Position numbers and translations under genes: made by a program
Shown: positions 1 to 7,125 of the stretch, piece after piece
How the letters are laid out: every line of letters starts with the position of its first letter
Position numbering within the stretch: position 1 is the stretch's first letter
Notes under the pieces: generated by a model
What the model saw: only the letters and a program-made list of their open reading frames with translations
What the model was told of the DNA's origin: nothing
Database searches by the model: none
NCBI GenBank assembly: GCA_050996405.1
Contig: JBPCRW010000053.1
Location: 1-9,659 of the forward strand
Source of the DNA: JBPCRW01 sp050996405
GTDB taxonomy: Bacteria > Acidobacteriota > Blastocatellia > Pyrinomonadales > Pyrinomonadaceae
Direction: 5' to 3'
DNA: 9,659 bases

Positions 1-112
1 AAGGGCTTAATTTTGGATCTTTGAACATAAAATCCGGTCTTTTTGAAAAAACCAGTATCGAAGTAAAAGACTTAGCAATATGCTGAACACAAAGTGCTTA
101 AAAATTCCGACT

Positions 113-535
113 TTATGTGCAAAGCCGATTATTTATTTTTTCTTTATATTCCTTAGCTCGCTTTTTTATTTCACCGATTACAGAATCATAATTTTCACGC
201 GAAAATTTGAACTTGAAATCTTTCGGCGGTTTGTAACTACCGCGAAAAATCACTTTAAGATTTACAAAATTTTCATCTTTTTCGATTTCACAATCTGTGC
301 TTCCGCAACCAAAATGTCCGCAAGTGCAAACTCCAATAATGTGGTATTTTTTGTCTTCGTAATCAAATAATGCAGGTAAATCAACATCTTCATCCTCAAA
401 TAAATAATAGGGAATTGCTTTTTCGTCCTCAATCAATTTTTCAACCGTTTCACCGTCAATCAATAATTCAAACCAGAGTATAGAACGACGAGCATTTGTT
501 TCTTCAGTTTGATAACTAAGTTTATTTAATTCCAT
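113..535 (-). CDS. Hypothetical protein with CxCx4Cx4C cysteine cluster
   Basis: I do not recognise a named family. With the ATG at 533-535 the product is 140 residues, acidic in the first half and lysine-rich at the end, with no signal peptide or membrane segment, so probably cytoplasmic. The most distinctive feature is the segment around residues 69-83, GVCTCGHFGCGSTDC, with cysteines at 70, 72, 77 and 82; this could bind a metal or be redox-active, which is inference. The frame stays open upstream to a TTG at 593-595, but I prefer the ATG because an AGG lies about 10 bases before it and the upstream residues look unstructured. The gene is much poorer in G+C (about 30% in two lines counted) than the genes to its right, which may mean a different origin. 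It lies about 100 bases beyond the end of the deacylase gene and could be expressed separately. Confidence 0.65.
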   Translation of the reverse strand: MELNKLSYQTEETNARRSILWFELLIDGETVEKLIEDEKAIPYYLFEDEDVDLPALFDYEDKKYHIIGVCTCGHFGCGSTDCEIEKDENFVNLKVIFRGSYKPPKDFKFKFSRENYDSVIGEIKKRAKEYKEKINNRLCT

Positions 536-608
536 AAAACAATTACCTGTGAACTTTCTAATTTGAATCTCGCGTTCGTTTCTTTTCCAAATCAATTCTC
601 TTAATCAC

Positions 609-625
609 ATCCGCCACGCGCGGAT
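609..625 (+). terminator. Short GC-rich hairpin with plus-strand T run
   Basis: The arms ATCCGC and GCGGAT are perfectly complementary around a 5-base loop, and on the plus strand they are followed by TTTTT. That orientation would end rightward transcripts, yet no rightward gene precedes it. Read leftward, the hairpin sits between the deacylase gene and the orphan gene and lacks a T run. It could be a weak attenuator or chance. Confidence 0.25.
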
Positions 626-641
626 TTTTCGCTTGCAAGAC

Positions 642-1121
642 TCAATCCTTTATTCCAACCTCAACTTCTTCAATCGGCAAAACTTCCTTCAAAACACGCG
701 GTGCAATCGCAATCAAAAATCCGCGCTTGCCGCCGTTGATATAAATGCGCGGCAAATCGAAAATCGTCTTTTCCGCATAAACCGGCATTTTCGTTTTCGT
801 GCCGAAAGGCGAAGTTCCGCCGACTAAATAACCTGTCAGTTTTTGCGCTTTTTCCGGCGCGGCGGGCGCGACCGTTTTCACTTTCAAAATCCGCGCCAAC
901 TCTTTTGTTGAAACCTGAAAATCGCCGTGCATTAAAACAATCAAAGGCTTTCGCTCGTTCGTTTCAAAGACCAGAGTTTTGATAACCGAGTGTTCGTCAA
1001 TCTCTAAAACTTCCGCCGAATGTTTTGTTCCGCCTCGTTCGACGTATTCAAAAACGTGCGGCTCAAATTCAATTTTCTTTTCGCGCAAAACGCGAATCGC
1101 GGACGTTATCGGATAATTCAT
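642..1121 (-). CDS. ybaK: YbaK/EbsC-family aminoacyl-tRNA deacylase
   Basis: The product belongs to the trans-editing family that hydrolyses mischarged tRNA; the best known member, YbaK, removes Cys from tRNA-Pro in the cytoplasm. The 159-residue length matches the family. The invariant lysine is visible in the segment IKTLVF (K48), and the signature loop GGTSPFG spans residues 101-107, followed by the glycine-rich INGGKRG at 128-134. I chose the ATG at 1119-1121 because the conserved core begins a few residues later and the glycosylase gene stops just 2 bases upstream. A longer frame to 1178 would run 55 bases into that gene. It is the last gene of the leftward HAD-tag-ybaK run. Exact substrate (Cys-, Ala- or other tRNA) cannot be read from the sequence; family assignment is firm. 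Confidence 0.9.
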   Translation of the reverse strand: MNYPITSAIRVLREKKIEFEPHVFEYVERGGTKHSAEVLEIDEHSVIKTLVFETNERKPLIVLMHGDFQVSTKELARILKVKTVAPAAPEKAQKLTGYLVGGTSPFGTKTKMPVYAEKTIFDLPRIYINGGKRGFLIAIAPRVLKEVLPIEEVEVGIKD

Positions 1122-1123
1122 TT

Positions 1124-1699
1124 CTAAATTTCTTTGTGCCGAAAACACGAAACCAAATGGTCGTTGACCAAGCCGCAAGCCTGCATAAAAGCATACATAA
1201 TCGTCGAGCCGACAAAGTTAAATCCGCGCCGCCGCAAATCTTTGCTCATCGCGTCCGAAACAAAAGTTTTTGCGGGAACTTCCGATAAATCTTTCCAGTT
1301 ATTGACAATCGGTTTGCCGTTCACAAAATTCCAAATATACGAATTGAACGAGCCGAAATTTTCTTTGATTTTCAAATAACCTTTCGCGTTTGAAATTGCC
1401 GAATTTATTTTCAGACGGTTGCGAATAATGCCTTCATCCGTTAAAAGTTTATTCAATTTTTTCTTGTCGTAACGCGCGATTTTTTCCGCGTCGAAATTAT
1501 CAAACGCGGCGCGGTAATTTTGCCTTTTACGCAAAATCATATCCCAGCTAAGTCCAGCTTGCGCGCTTTCCAAAATTAAAAATTCAAATAACTTTTTATC
1601 GTCGCGCTGAGGCACGCCCCATTCTGCGTCGTGATACAAAATCGACAAATCGTTTTTCGCCCATCCGCAACGCGACTTTTCACCTTGCCTAATTTTCAA
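1124..1699 (-). CDS. tag: DNA-3-methyladenine glycosylase I
   Basis: This base-excision repair enzyme removes 3-methyladenine from alkylated DNA. The protein aligns from end to end with the E. coli Tag sequence as I remember it: RCGW near the start, YHDAEWGVP, LESAQAGLSW, GIIRNRLKI, SDAMSKDLRRRGF, and VGSTIMYAFMQACGLVNDH. The zinc ligands typical of Tag are present as C11, H23, H181 and C185, and the catalytic-site glutamate and tryptophan as E44 and W52. The only usable start ahead of C11 is a TTG at 1697-1699, inside the last codons of the HAD gene (11-base overlap), without a clear Shine-Dalgarno sequence, so expression probably depends on translational coupling. An ATT two codons later is a weaker alternative. 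The gene is followed after 2 bases by the deacylase start. Confidence 0.95.
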   Translation of the reverse strand: MKIRQGEKSRCGWAKNDLSILYHDAEWGVPQRDDKKLFEFLILESAQAGLSWDMILRKRQNYRAAFDNFDAEKIARYDKKKLNKLLTDEGIIRNRLKINSAISNAKGYLKIKENFGSFNSYIWNFVNGKPIVNNWKDLSEVPAKTFVSDAMSKDLRRRGFNFVGSTIMYAFMQACGLVNDHLVSCFRHKEI

Positions 1700-2372
1700 A
1701 CGGCAGATATTTTTCTACCAATTCGCGCGGTTTTAACTCGACAAAATCCGCACGCGCTTCGACAACCGAATCAAGCCGCAGAATTTCTTCAATCGAATTA
1801 ACGGTCGCAATGCCGATTGATTTCATACCGGCGCGACGCGCGGCTTCAAAACCATTTAAAGCATCTTCAAAAACCAGGCAATTTTTCGGTTCAACGCCGA
1901 GTTTTTCCGCCGATTTCAGAAAAATTTCGGGATTCGGTTTGCCGTGTGAAACGTCGGCGGCGGTCGTCACTGCCGCAAAGAATTTTCGCAAATCCAGACC
2001 GTCGAGAATAAATTCCATATTCGCCACCGGCGCGGCGGTCGCCACTGCCATTTTTATGCTCAAATTTCGCGCTTTTTCCAAAAACTCAATCGCGCCTTTG
2101 ATAACTTTGCGTTCCGGCAGAAAAAGTTCTCGATAAATCGCTTCCTTGCGGAGTCCGAGTTCCAGGAGTTTTTTTTCATTTGCGCCCGCAAAGAAATTTG
2201 GAATAATCTCTCGATTCGTTTTTCCAGCCGTTTTTACCAGAAATTCGCGCGCGTCGGTTTCAATGCCGTTTTCGGCGAGCATCTTTTGCCAAGCCGCGCC
2301 GTGAAAGCGCATATTATCGACGAGCGTGCCGTCCATATCGAAAATAAACCCCCTGTTTGAAAAGTCAATCAT
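1689..2372 (-). CDS. HAD superfamily IA hydrolase, beta-phosphoglucomutase-like
   Basis: A 227-residue phosphotransferase or phosphatase of the HAD superfamily, probably acting on a small sugar phosphate in the cytoplasm. All four motifs are visible: motif I FDMDGTLVD with nucleophile D12 and acid/base D14, motif II threonine T112 in VATAAP, motif III lysine K145 in GKPNPEIF, and motif IV acidic pair E169-D170 in VFEDALNG. Residues of roughly 20-90 form the alpha-helical cap of the beta-phosphoglucomutase/YqaB type. Substrate cannot be told from motifs; phosphoglycolate phosphatase or sugar phosphatase are equally possible. The ATG at 2370-2372 has an A/T-rich leader with no clear Shine-Dalgarno. 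It heads the run with tag and ybaK, overlapping tag by 11 bases. Confidence 0.88.
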   Translation of the reverse strand: MIDFSNRGFIFDMDGTLVDNMRFHGAAWQKMLAENGIETDAREFLVKTAGKTNREIIPNFFAGANEKKLLELGLRKEAIYRELFLPERKVIKGAIEFLEKARNLSIKMAVATAAPVANMEFILDGLDLRKFFAAVTTAADVSHGKPNPEIFLKSAEKLGVEPKNCLVFEDALNGFEAARRAGMKSIGIATVNSIEEILRLDSVVEARADFVELKPRELVEKYLPFEN

Positions 2373-2396
2373 TTTAAATTGTTAAAAAATTTCTTT

Positions 2397-2466
2397 GCCA
2401 CGAATAGCATGAATAAAAGATAAATAATTTTTGTGATTTTCAATTCGCGTAATTTGTATCATTCGC
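2397..2466. repeat. Degenerate inverted-repeat relic
   Basis: Between the two leftward genes lies a sequence starting GCCACGAATAGCATGAAT and ending in AATTCGCGTAATTTGTATC followed by ATTCGC. It recalls the widespread intergenic repeat whose two arms read roughly GCCACGAATTACACGAAT and its complement. The arms here match at only about 11 of 18 positions, so it would be a decayed copy. Resemblance is from memory of that repeat type and is tentative. Confidence 0.3.
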
Positions 2467-2477
2467 AGCTAATTTTC

Positions 2478-4886
2478 CTAATTTCTCAATGGCTTGCCGG
2501 TCTTTAACATCGCCGCGATGCGTTCCTGCGTTTTGCGCTCGCCGCATAAACTCAAAAACGCTTCGCGTTCCAAATCCAGAAGATATTGTTCGGAAACAAA
2601 AGTTTGATGATTCAATTCGCCGCCGCACAAAACTTTAGCTAATTTTTTTCCAATCAGTTCGTCGTGTTCGGAAATATAGCCGCCGCGCTTCATCATAAAC
2701 AAGCCGAGTTTCAGAGTCGCCAAACCCGCCTCGCCCAAAGCCAAAATATCGGCGCGAGGCTGCGGCTGAACGTAACCTTCTTTCGACAAATCAATCACAA
2801 TCTGTTTCGCGTCGGCAATCAGACGGTCTCTGTTCATCGAAATCGAATCTTCGCGGCGTAAAAATCCGAAACCGCGCGCCTCCTGCGCCGAAGTCGAAAC
2901 TTTGCCCATACCAAGCAGTTCAAACGTTTTGCGGATGAACGCGAAAGCATCGGCATCGGGCGTTTTTTTCGCCGTATCCATCGCCCGCAAAGTCATTTCT
3001 TTACAGCCGCCGCCCGCCGGAATCAAGCCGACACCGACTTCGACCAAGCCCATATAAGTTTCCGCCGCCGCGCGAATCCGGTCGCCGTGCAGAGAGATTT
3101 CACAGCCGCCGCCCAAAGTTAAACCGAACGGCGCGACGACCACCGGCTTAGGCGAATATCGCAGACGCATATTTGCCTGCTGAAAAGTGTGAATTATCGA
3201 ATTGATGTCGTCCCATTCTTCTTCCTGCGCCGCCAGCGCGAGCAGCATCAGATTCGCGCCCGCCGAGAAATTCGCGCCCTGATTGCCGACGACCAGCCCC
3301 GTGCAGTTGCGTCCGGTTTCTTCGACGGCAAATTTCAACATCTGCATCGTATCCGAACCGATGGTATTCATCTTTGAATGAAATTCTAGACACGCCACGC
3401 CGTCGCCGATGTCGATGAGTGTCGCCGCCGAATTTTTTTTGATGATTCTGCCCTGGTCTTTGATTGATTTTAAGATAATAACGCCTTCTTTTGCGGGAAT
3501 CGGTTTGTAGGCATTGGTCACAAAATCGAAGAAATAACGATTTCCGTTTTCTTCCCTGTAAAAAGTTTCCACGCCCGCGTCGAGCATTTTTTGGACGTTC
3601 GCCGGAACAGACTGATTTTCGGCTTTCATCCGCTCGACCGATTCACGAACGCCGATTGCGTCCCACGTTTCAAACACGCCTATTTCCCAACCGAAACCCC
3701 ATTTTATCGCGTCGTCAATTTCAAGAATCGTGTCGGCAATTTCGGGAATTCGATTCGCCGCGTAACGCGAAATTCTCGAAGTTGTTTTCCACAAAAACTC
3801 GCCAACTTTATCTTTGCCCCAAACTAGAGTTTTAACGCGCGTCGGCAAATCTTCAATCTGTTTCGCCGCGTCAAGCGAAGCGAATTTTGTTTTCGCCTGC
3901 GGTTTGTATTCAAACGTCTGCAAATCGAATTCGAGAATCTGCCGGTTTCCTTCCGCGTCTTTCGATTTTTTGAAAAATCCGCCATTCGTTTTGTCGCCCA
4001 AAATTTTTTTGTCGAGCAGCTTTTCAATCAAATCAGGCAGCCGGAAAACGTCGCGGTCTTCGTCTTCGGGAATCGCCGGATAGAGATTGTTGACGACGCG
4101 CGCGGTGACATCCAAGCCGACTAAATCCGATGTGCGAAATGTCGCGCTCGAAGCGTGTCCAATTGCCTTTCCCGTAATCTGGTCAACTTCGGTCGGAGTT
4201 AAATCCATTTCAATCATCTCTTTGATTGTCGCCATCATCGAAAAAACGCCGATGCGGTTGGCGATAAAATTCGGGCGGTCTTTCGCCGGAACAACGCCTT
4301 TACCTAAACGCTGGTCGAGAAAACCGGAAACGGCGCAGGCTATCTCGCCGTCTGTGTCCGCCGTCGGAATGACTTCGACGAGTTTCATATAACGCGGCGG
4401 ATTGAAAAAGTGTATGCCGACGAAATACTTTTTGAAATCGTCGCTAAAAGGTTCGGCGATTTTCTCAATCGGAATTCCGCTGGTGTTCGAGGCGATAACG
4501 GCAGTTGGTTTGCGATGCTTTTCGACTTCCGCAAAAATTTTGTGTTTGATGTCGAGATTTTCGACGACGGCTTCGATAACGAAATCGCAGTCTTTGATTT
4601 TGTGCAAATCGTCTTCAAAATTTCCCAAAGAAATTAAATTCGCGTTATCGGCAATCATAAACGGCGCGGGTTTCAATTTTTTTGCCGCCTCAAACAGCGA
4701 ATTAACAATGCGATAACGCACGGCGGGCGCGTCGAGCGGCAAACCTTTTTTTGTTTCGTCCTCGTTTAATTCGCGCGGCGCAATGTCCAAAAGCAGCGTC
4801 GGTATTCCGGCATTTACCAGATGCGCGGCAATCCCCGCGCCCATTGTTCCCGCGCCTAAAACGGCGGCTTTTCCGATTTGCAGCAT
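2478..4886 (-). CDS. fadN: 3-hydroxyacyl-CoA dehydrogenase / enoyl-CoA hydratase fusion (FadN-like)
   Basis: A two-step beta-oxidation enzyme of 802 residues. The dehydrogenase half comes first: NAD-binding loop GAGTMG at 11-16, SNTSG at 133-137, catalytic H159 in VGIHFFNPP with partner E171, and N209 ahead of the helical C-terminal dehydrogenase domain (about 204-460). The enoyl-CoA hydratase half covers about 485-700, with oxyanion-hole segment GANFSAGAN (537-545), LGGGCEI with E596 and GLVEVGVGLIP with E616, so both catalytic glutamates are kept. This domain order (dehydrogenase before hydratase) matches Bacillus FadN rather than E. coli FadB. The ATG at 4884-4886 sits next to the Rossmann fold; GGAG at 4901-4904 is the likely, rather distant, ribosome site. 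Usual partners, thiolase (FadA) and acyl-CoA dehydrogenase (FadE), are absent from this window. A promoter with an embedded palindrome lies upstream. Confidence 0.93.
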   Translation of the reverse strand: MLQIGKAAVLGAGTMGAGIAAHLVNAGIPTLLLDIAPRELNEDETKKGLPLDAPAVRYRIVNSLFEAAKKLKPAPFMIADNANLISLGNFEDDLHKIKDCDFVIEAVVENLDIKHKIFAEVEKHRKPTAVIASNTSGIPIEKIAEPFSDDFKKYFVGIHFFNPPRYMKLVEVIPTADTDGEIACAVSGFLDQRLGKGVVPAKDRPNFIANRIGVFSMMATIKEMIEMDLTPTEVDQITGKAIGHASSATFRTSDLVGLDVTARVVNNLYPAIPEDEDRDVFRLPDLIEKLLDKKILGDKTNGGFFKKSKDAEGNRQILEFDLQTFEYKPQAKTKFASLDAAKQIEDLPTRVKTLVWGKDKVGEFLWKTTSRISRYAANRIPEIADTILEIDDAIKWGFGWEIGVFETWDAIGVRESVERMKAENQSVPANVQKMLDAGVETFYREENGNRYFFDFVTNAYKPIPAKEGVIILKSIKDQGRIIKKNSAATLIDIGDGVACLEFHSKMNTIGSDTMQMLKFAVEETGRNCTGLVVGNQGANFSAGANLMLLALAAQEEEWDDINSIIHTFQQANMRLRYSPKPVVVAPFGLTLGGGCEISLHGDRIRAAAETYMGLVEVGVGLIPAGGGCKEMTLRAMDTAKKTPDADAFAFIRKTFELLGMGKVSTSAQEARGFGFLRREDSISMNRDRLIADAKQIVIDLSKEGYVQPQPRADILALGEAGLATLKLGLFMMKRGGYISEHDELIGKKLAKVLCGGELNHQTFVSEQYLLDLEREAFLSLCGERKTQERIAAMLKTGKPLRN

Positions 4887-4936
4887 TATTTTTGTTTCGT
4901 CTCCAGAATAAATGTTCTCGAATTTTAACTGCGAAT

Positions 4937-4965
4937 ATCATACTGAATGAACGCTCATTCAGCAA
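4937..4965 (-). promoter_or_regulatory. Candidate sigma-70-type promoter of the FadN-like gene
   Basis: Reading leftward, TTGCTG (4960-4965) is followed by a 17-base spacer and TATGAT (4937-4942, 5 of 6 matches to TATAAT). The start would fall near 4930, giving a leader of about 45 bases with GGAG at 4901-4904. The -35 is weak (3 of 6). Position relative to the palindrome supports it. Confidence 0.5.
4943..4962. promoter_or_regulatory. Palindromic operator, TetR-type FadR-like
   Basis: The sequence CTGAATGA-ACGC-TCATTCAG is a perfect 8+8 inverted repeat with a 4-base centre. From known regulation, the TetR-family FadR (YsiA) of Bacillus binds a similar box with TGAATGA and TCATTCA arms around 4 bases, controlling beta-oxidation genes and released by long-chain acyl-CoA. 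Here the palindrome fills the spacer between the proposed -35 and -10 of the FadN-like gene, the classic place for steric repression. No TetR gene lies in the window, so the regulator would act in trans. Its identity is inference. Confidence 0.7.
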
Positions 4966-4994
4966 GTTATTTGCGAAAAATTTAAAAATAAGTC

Positions 4995-5024
4995 TTGACA
5001 AGAAAACAGTTTCAGACCGATACT
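4995..5024 (+). promoter_or_regulatory. Candidate promoter of the peptidoglycan-binding protein gene
   Basis: A perfect TTGACA (4995-5000) is followed after 18 bases by GATACT (5019-5024, 4 of 6 matches). It would leave a leader of about 110 bases, so a closer promoter may exist, but I found no better pair. It lies about 30 bases beyond the fatty-acid palindrome and does not overlap it, so the two divergent genes need not share control. Confidence 0.35.
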
Positions 5025-5142
5025 GCATTCTGCAAACCTTATATTCGCTCAATTTATTATTGTCATTATCGCGTCGGATTTTGTTTTGACGTTTAAGATA
5101 TTGTTCACAACGACACAAATTAAAAACTTTGGAGGAGAAAAA

Positions 5143-5745
5143 ATGAAGAAAATAACTTTAATCTTATTTGTTGTGCTTTCATTGAGTTTTGCAGTTTTAG
5201 CTCAAACCAATCCCGCGCCGGCGCAAACCGCTTCGGCAACACTAGCGAAGTCCAAGCCACCAATTTTCCGCGCTAACAAAGAGCAGATTTTGCAGGTTCA
5301 AAAAATGCTGAAAGTGACGGAAAACGGCAAACTTGACGACGGAACTCGCGCCGCCATCAAAACCTATCAAACGGCAAACGGGCTGAAATCGACCGGAACT
5401 TTGAACCGCGCGACCTTAGAAAAAATGAACGTCGCGCTGACCGATAAACAAAAAGAAATTCCCGTTTCGGCAAATTCCTTTGCGTCAAGCGAAGCCGGTA
5501 AAAAATCCGACGCTCCGCGAAAAGCCGTGTTTCGCGCCAATAAAGAACAAGTTTCGACCGCCCAGAAAATGTTGAAAGACAAAGGTTTTTACAGTGGCGA
5601 ACAATCGGGAAAACTGGACACCGCGACCCGCGACGGCATCCGAAAATTCCAGGAATCAATCGGAATGAAAGTAACCGGCACGCTCAACAAGGAAACGCTC
5701 GAAAAAATGGATATTGCGCTGACCGATAAACAAAAGGAAATGTGA
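5143..5745 (+). CDS. Secreted protein with two peptidoglycan-binding repeats
   Basis: The 200-residue product starts with a signal peptide: MKK, a hydrophobic stretch to about residue 20, and a likely cut after AVLA before Q21. Then comes a short Ala/Thr/Pro linker and two related PG_binding_1-type domains, at about 42-105 and 130-199, each opening with FRANKEQ and closing with ALTDKQKE. The GKLD-x2-TR and TGTLN-x2-TLEKM segments are the family's recognisable core. No catalytic domain (amidase, transpeptidase, lysozyme) is attached, so it probably only binds cell wall or another matrix in the periplasm. The start at 5143 is set by a strong GGAGGA at 5131-5136; the frame extends upstream to 5086 but that would bury the signal peptide. 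An intrinsic terminator follows. Confidence 0.85.
   Translation: MKKITLILFVVLSLSFAVLAQTNPAPAQTASATLAKSKPPIFRANKEQILQVQKMLKVTENGKLDDGTRAAIKTYQTANGLKSTGTLNRATLEKMNVALTDKQKEIPVSANSFASSEAGKKSDAPRKAVFRANKEQVSTAQKMLKDKGFYSGEQSGKLDTATRDGIRKFQESIGMKVTGTLNKETLEKMDIALTDKQKEM
5266..5457 (+). repeat. First copy of the internal domain repeat
   Basis: This encodes residues 42-105 of the secreted protein. It is about six residues shorter than the second copy, lacking the turn after KMLK. The stretch GCGCTGACCGATAAACAAAA (5434-5453) is identical in the second copy. Confidence 0.8.
5530..5739 (+). repeat. Second copy of the internal domain repeat
   Basis: This encodes residues 130-199, with the full-length form containing KDKGFYSGEQSGKLD. 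It ends with the same 20 bases (5716-5735) as the first copy, pointing to duplication within the gene. Confidence 0.8.
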
Positions 5746-5761
5746 TTTATTCGTTAATCAG

Positions 5762-5799
5762 AAAAACGCGGCGAGATGAATTTATCTTTCCGCGTTTTT
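5762..5799. terminator. Bidirectional intrinsic terminator
   Basis: AAAAACGCGG (5762-5771) pairs perfectly with CCGCGTTTTT (5790-5799), with an inner AGAT/ATCT stem in the loop. Eight T follow on the plus strand (5795-5802) and five A precede on the left, so it can serve both the rightward secreted-protein gene and the convergent hydrolase gene, which ends at 5811. Confidence 0.88.
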
Positions 5800-5810
5800 T
5801 TTGTTGTTCA

Positions 5811-7115
5811 CTACTTATTCGCAGTTTTCAAAATCCAATCGGCAATATCGCTAATTACCGTTTCGTCAACATGCCCGGGCGGATTTCCGCCTGCGCCTTC
5901 CATAAAAAGATGCGTCAGTTTGGGATACGATTTAAACTGAACGTTTTTTCTTGATTGAAGCGCATTTTTCCAACCGGCAAATTCACGCATTGTGACATTG
6001 TAATCGTTTTCGCCTTGCAGAATGAGCATCGGTTGTTCTAATTTCGCGGCACTCTGCGGCGCGTTGTAATTTCGCAAATCGAGATAATACGAAGCGGGCG
6101 CGCCGTAATAAAACTCGCCGGAATCACGGTCTGATTCGGTGAGCGATTTTATTTTGGCGGAAATTTGTTTATAAGCGTCAATTCGCGCCTGTTCTTCTTT
6201 TGTAACCGTGCCGTCCAGATTGGCTAAATACTCGGTTTGCTCGACAATCGCGTCTTCGAGCGGTCGGGTCGCGCCCGCGAAAACGATTAAGCCCGCGATT
6301 TTCCCGTCTCGCGCGCCGATGCGCGGAATCATCATTCCGCCCAAACTGTGTCCGAGAACAAATATATTTTTCGCGTCAACGTTCGGCGTTTTCCGCAAAA
6401 GTTCAACGGCTAAAAGCGCGTCGTCAACCGTTTCTTCGTTGACGGTAAAATTTTTTAGAGCCGCCATTTCCTTGCCGTGAACCAGCGTTCTTTTGTCGTA
6501 ACGCAAAACGGCGATTCCCCTCGAAGCCAACGCCCATGCTAAATCTTTGAAAATTTTAGTATTTCCAATCATCTCATCGCGGTCGTGCGCGCCCGAACCC
6601 TGCACGAGAACAATCGCCGGAACATTTTTTTTGTCTTTCGGCATCGTCAAAGTCGCGGGCAAAGCCCATTCGCCCGCGCCGACCGTCACCTCGCTTTCGG
6701 TAAAAGAATTCGTGTCGGCGTATTTCGGAGTTTCATATTTTGCCGTCTCTCCCGTCGGCGCGAGCGTGAAACCGAGAATTTTTCCTTGATTATTAAAGCG
6801 AAACGCGAAATTTTCAGTTTTTTTACTAAATTCAAGAACGGCGATAAAACTTTCGTCGTCCGCCGTTTTTTTCAATTCTTTGATGCCGCGAAATTCGCCG
6901 TATTCACCCGTTACCTGCGCCCAAACCTGCGGCAATGCTTCGGCGGGCAGCTTTGCTTTTACTTCGTCGGCAAATAAACCATACGCCGTCTGAAAATCTT
7001 TTTTGGCGAGCGATTCGAGAAATAATTTGGCTTGCGCCCTGTTGTCGGGTTTGTTTTGCGCGAAAACATTGGCGGCGGCGGAAAAAAGAAAAACTGCGAT
7101 GAAAATTTTTAACAC
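5811..7115 (-). CDS. Secreted alpha/beta hydrolase with N-terminal DUF3887-like domain
   Basis: With the GTG start at 7113-7115 the product is 434 residues. It begins with a clean signal peptide (LKIFIAVFLF then ending ANVFA before Q20), so it works outside the cytoplasm. Residues about 25-120 resemble the DUF3887 domain often placed before such hydrolases. The catalytic part has the nucleophile elbow GHSLGG with S257, the acid D371 in GENDYNVT and H402 in LTHLF, a complete triad of the dienelactone hydrolase/S9-like esterase or peptidase type. The oxyanion region is VQGSGAHDRD. Substrate is unknown; an ester or short peptide is plausible. An open frame extends to a TTG at 7175, but AGGAGA (7126-7131) sits 10 bases before the GTG and the extension would hide the signal peptide. 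Confidence 0.88.
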   Translation of the reverse strand: MLKIFIAVFLFSAAANVFAQNKPDNRAQAKLFLESLAKKDFQTAYGLFADEVKAKLPAEALPQVWAQVTGEYGEFRGIKELKKTADDESFIAVLEFSKKTENFAFRFNNQGKILGFTLAPTGETAKYETPKYADTNSFTESEVTVGAGEWALPATLTMPKDKKNVPAIVLVQGSGAHDRDEMIGNTKIFKDLAWALASRGIAVLRYDKRTLVHGKEMAALKNFTVNEETVDDALLAVELLRKTPNVDAKNIFVLGHSLGGMMIPRIGARDGKIAGLIVFAGATRPLEDAIVEQTEYLANLDGTVTKEEQARIDAYKQISAKIKSLTESDRDSGEFYYGAPASYYLDLRNYNAPQSAAKLEQPMLILQGENDYNVTMREFAGWKNALQSRKNVQFKSYPKLTHLFMEGAGGNPPGHVDETVISDIADWILKTANK

Positions 7116-7125
7116 GATTGAATTA

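Noticed and set aside
1..112. Possible gene end or regulatory RNA at the left edge
   Set aside because: The 112 A/T-rich bases show no convincing hairpin with a T run, no conserved motif and no supported reading frame.
80..370. Plus-strand open frame of 96 residues rich in Phe and Ile
   Set aside because: It lies antisense to the cysteine-cluster gene, has no ribosome site, and its composition is what the complement of an acidic, lysine-rich gene gives.
5051..5114. Alternative promoter words TTGTCA, TTGACG and GATATT before the secreted-protein gene
   Set aside because: No pair has a 16-18 base spacing with a recognisable -10.
4702..5118. Minus-strand frame of 138 residues across the fatty-acid promoter
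   Set aside because: It overlaps the real fadN-like start in another frame, crosses the promoter and palindrome, and has Arg-rich random composition.
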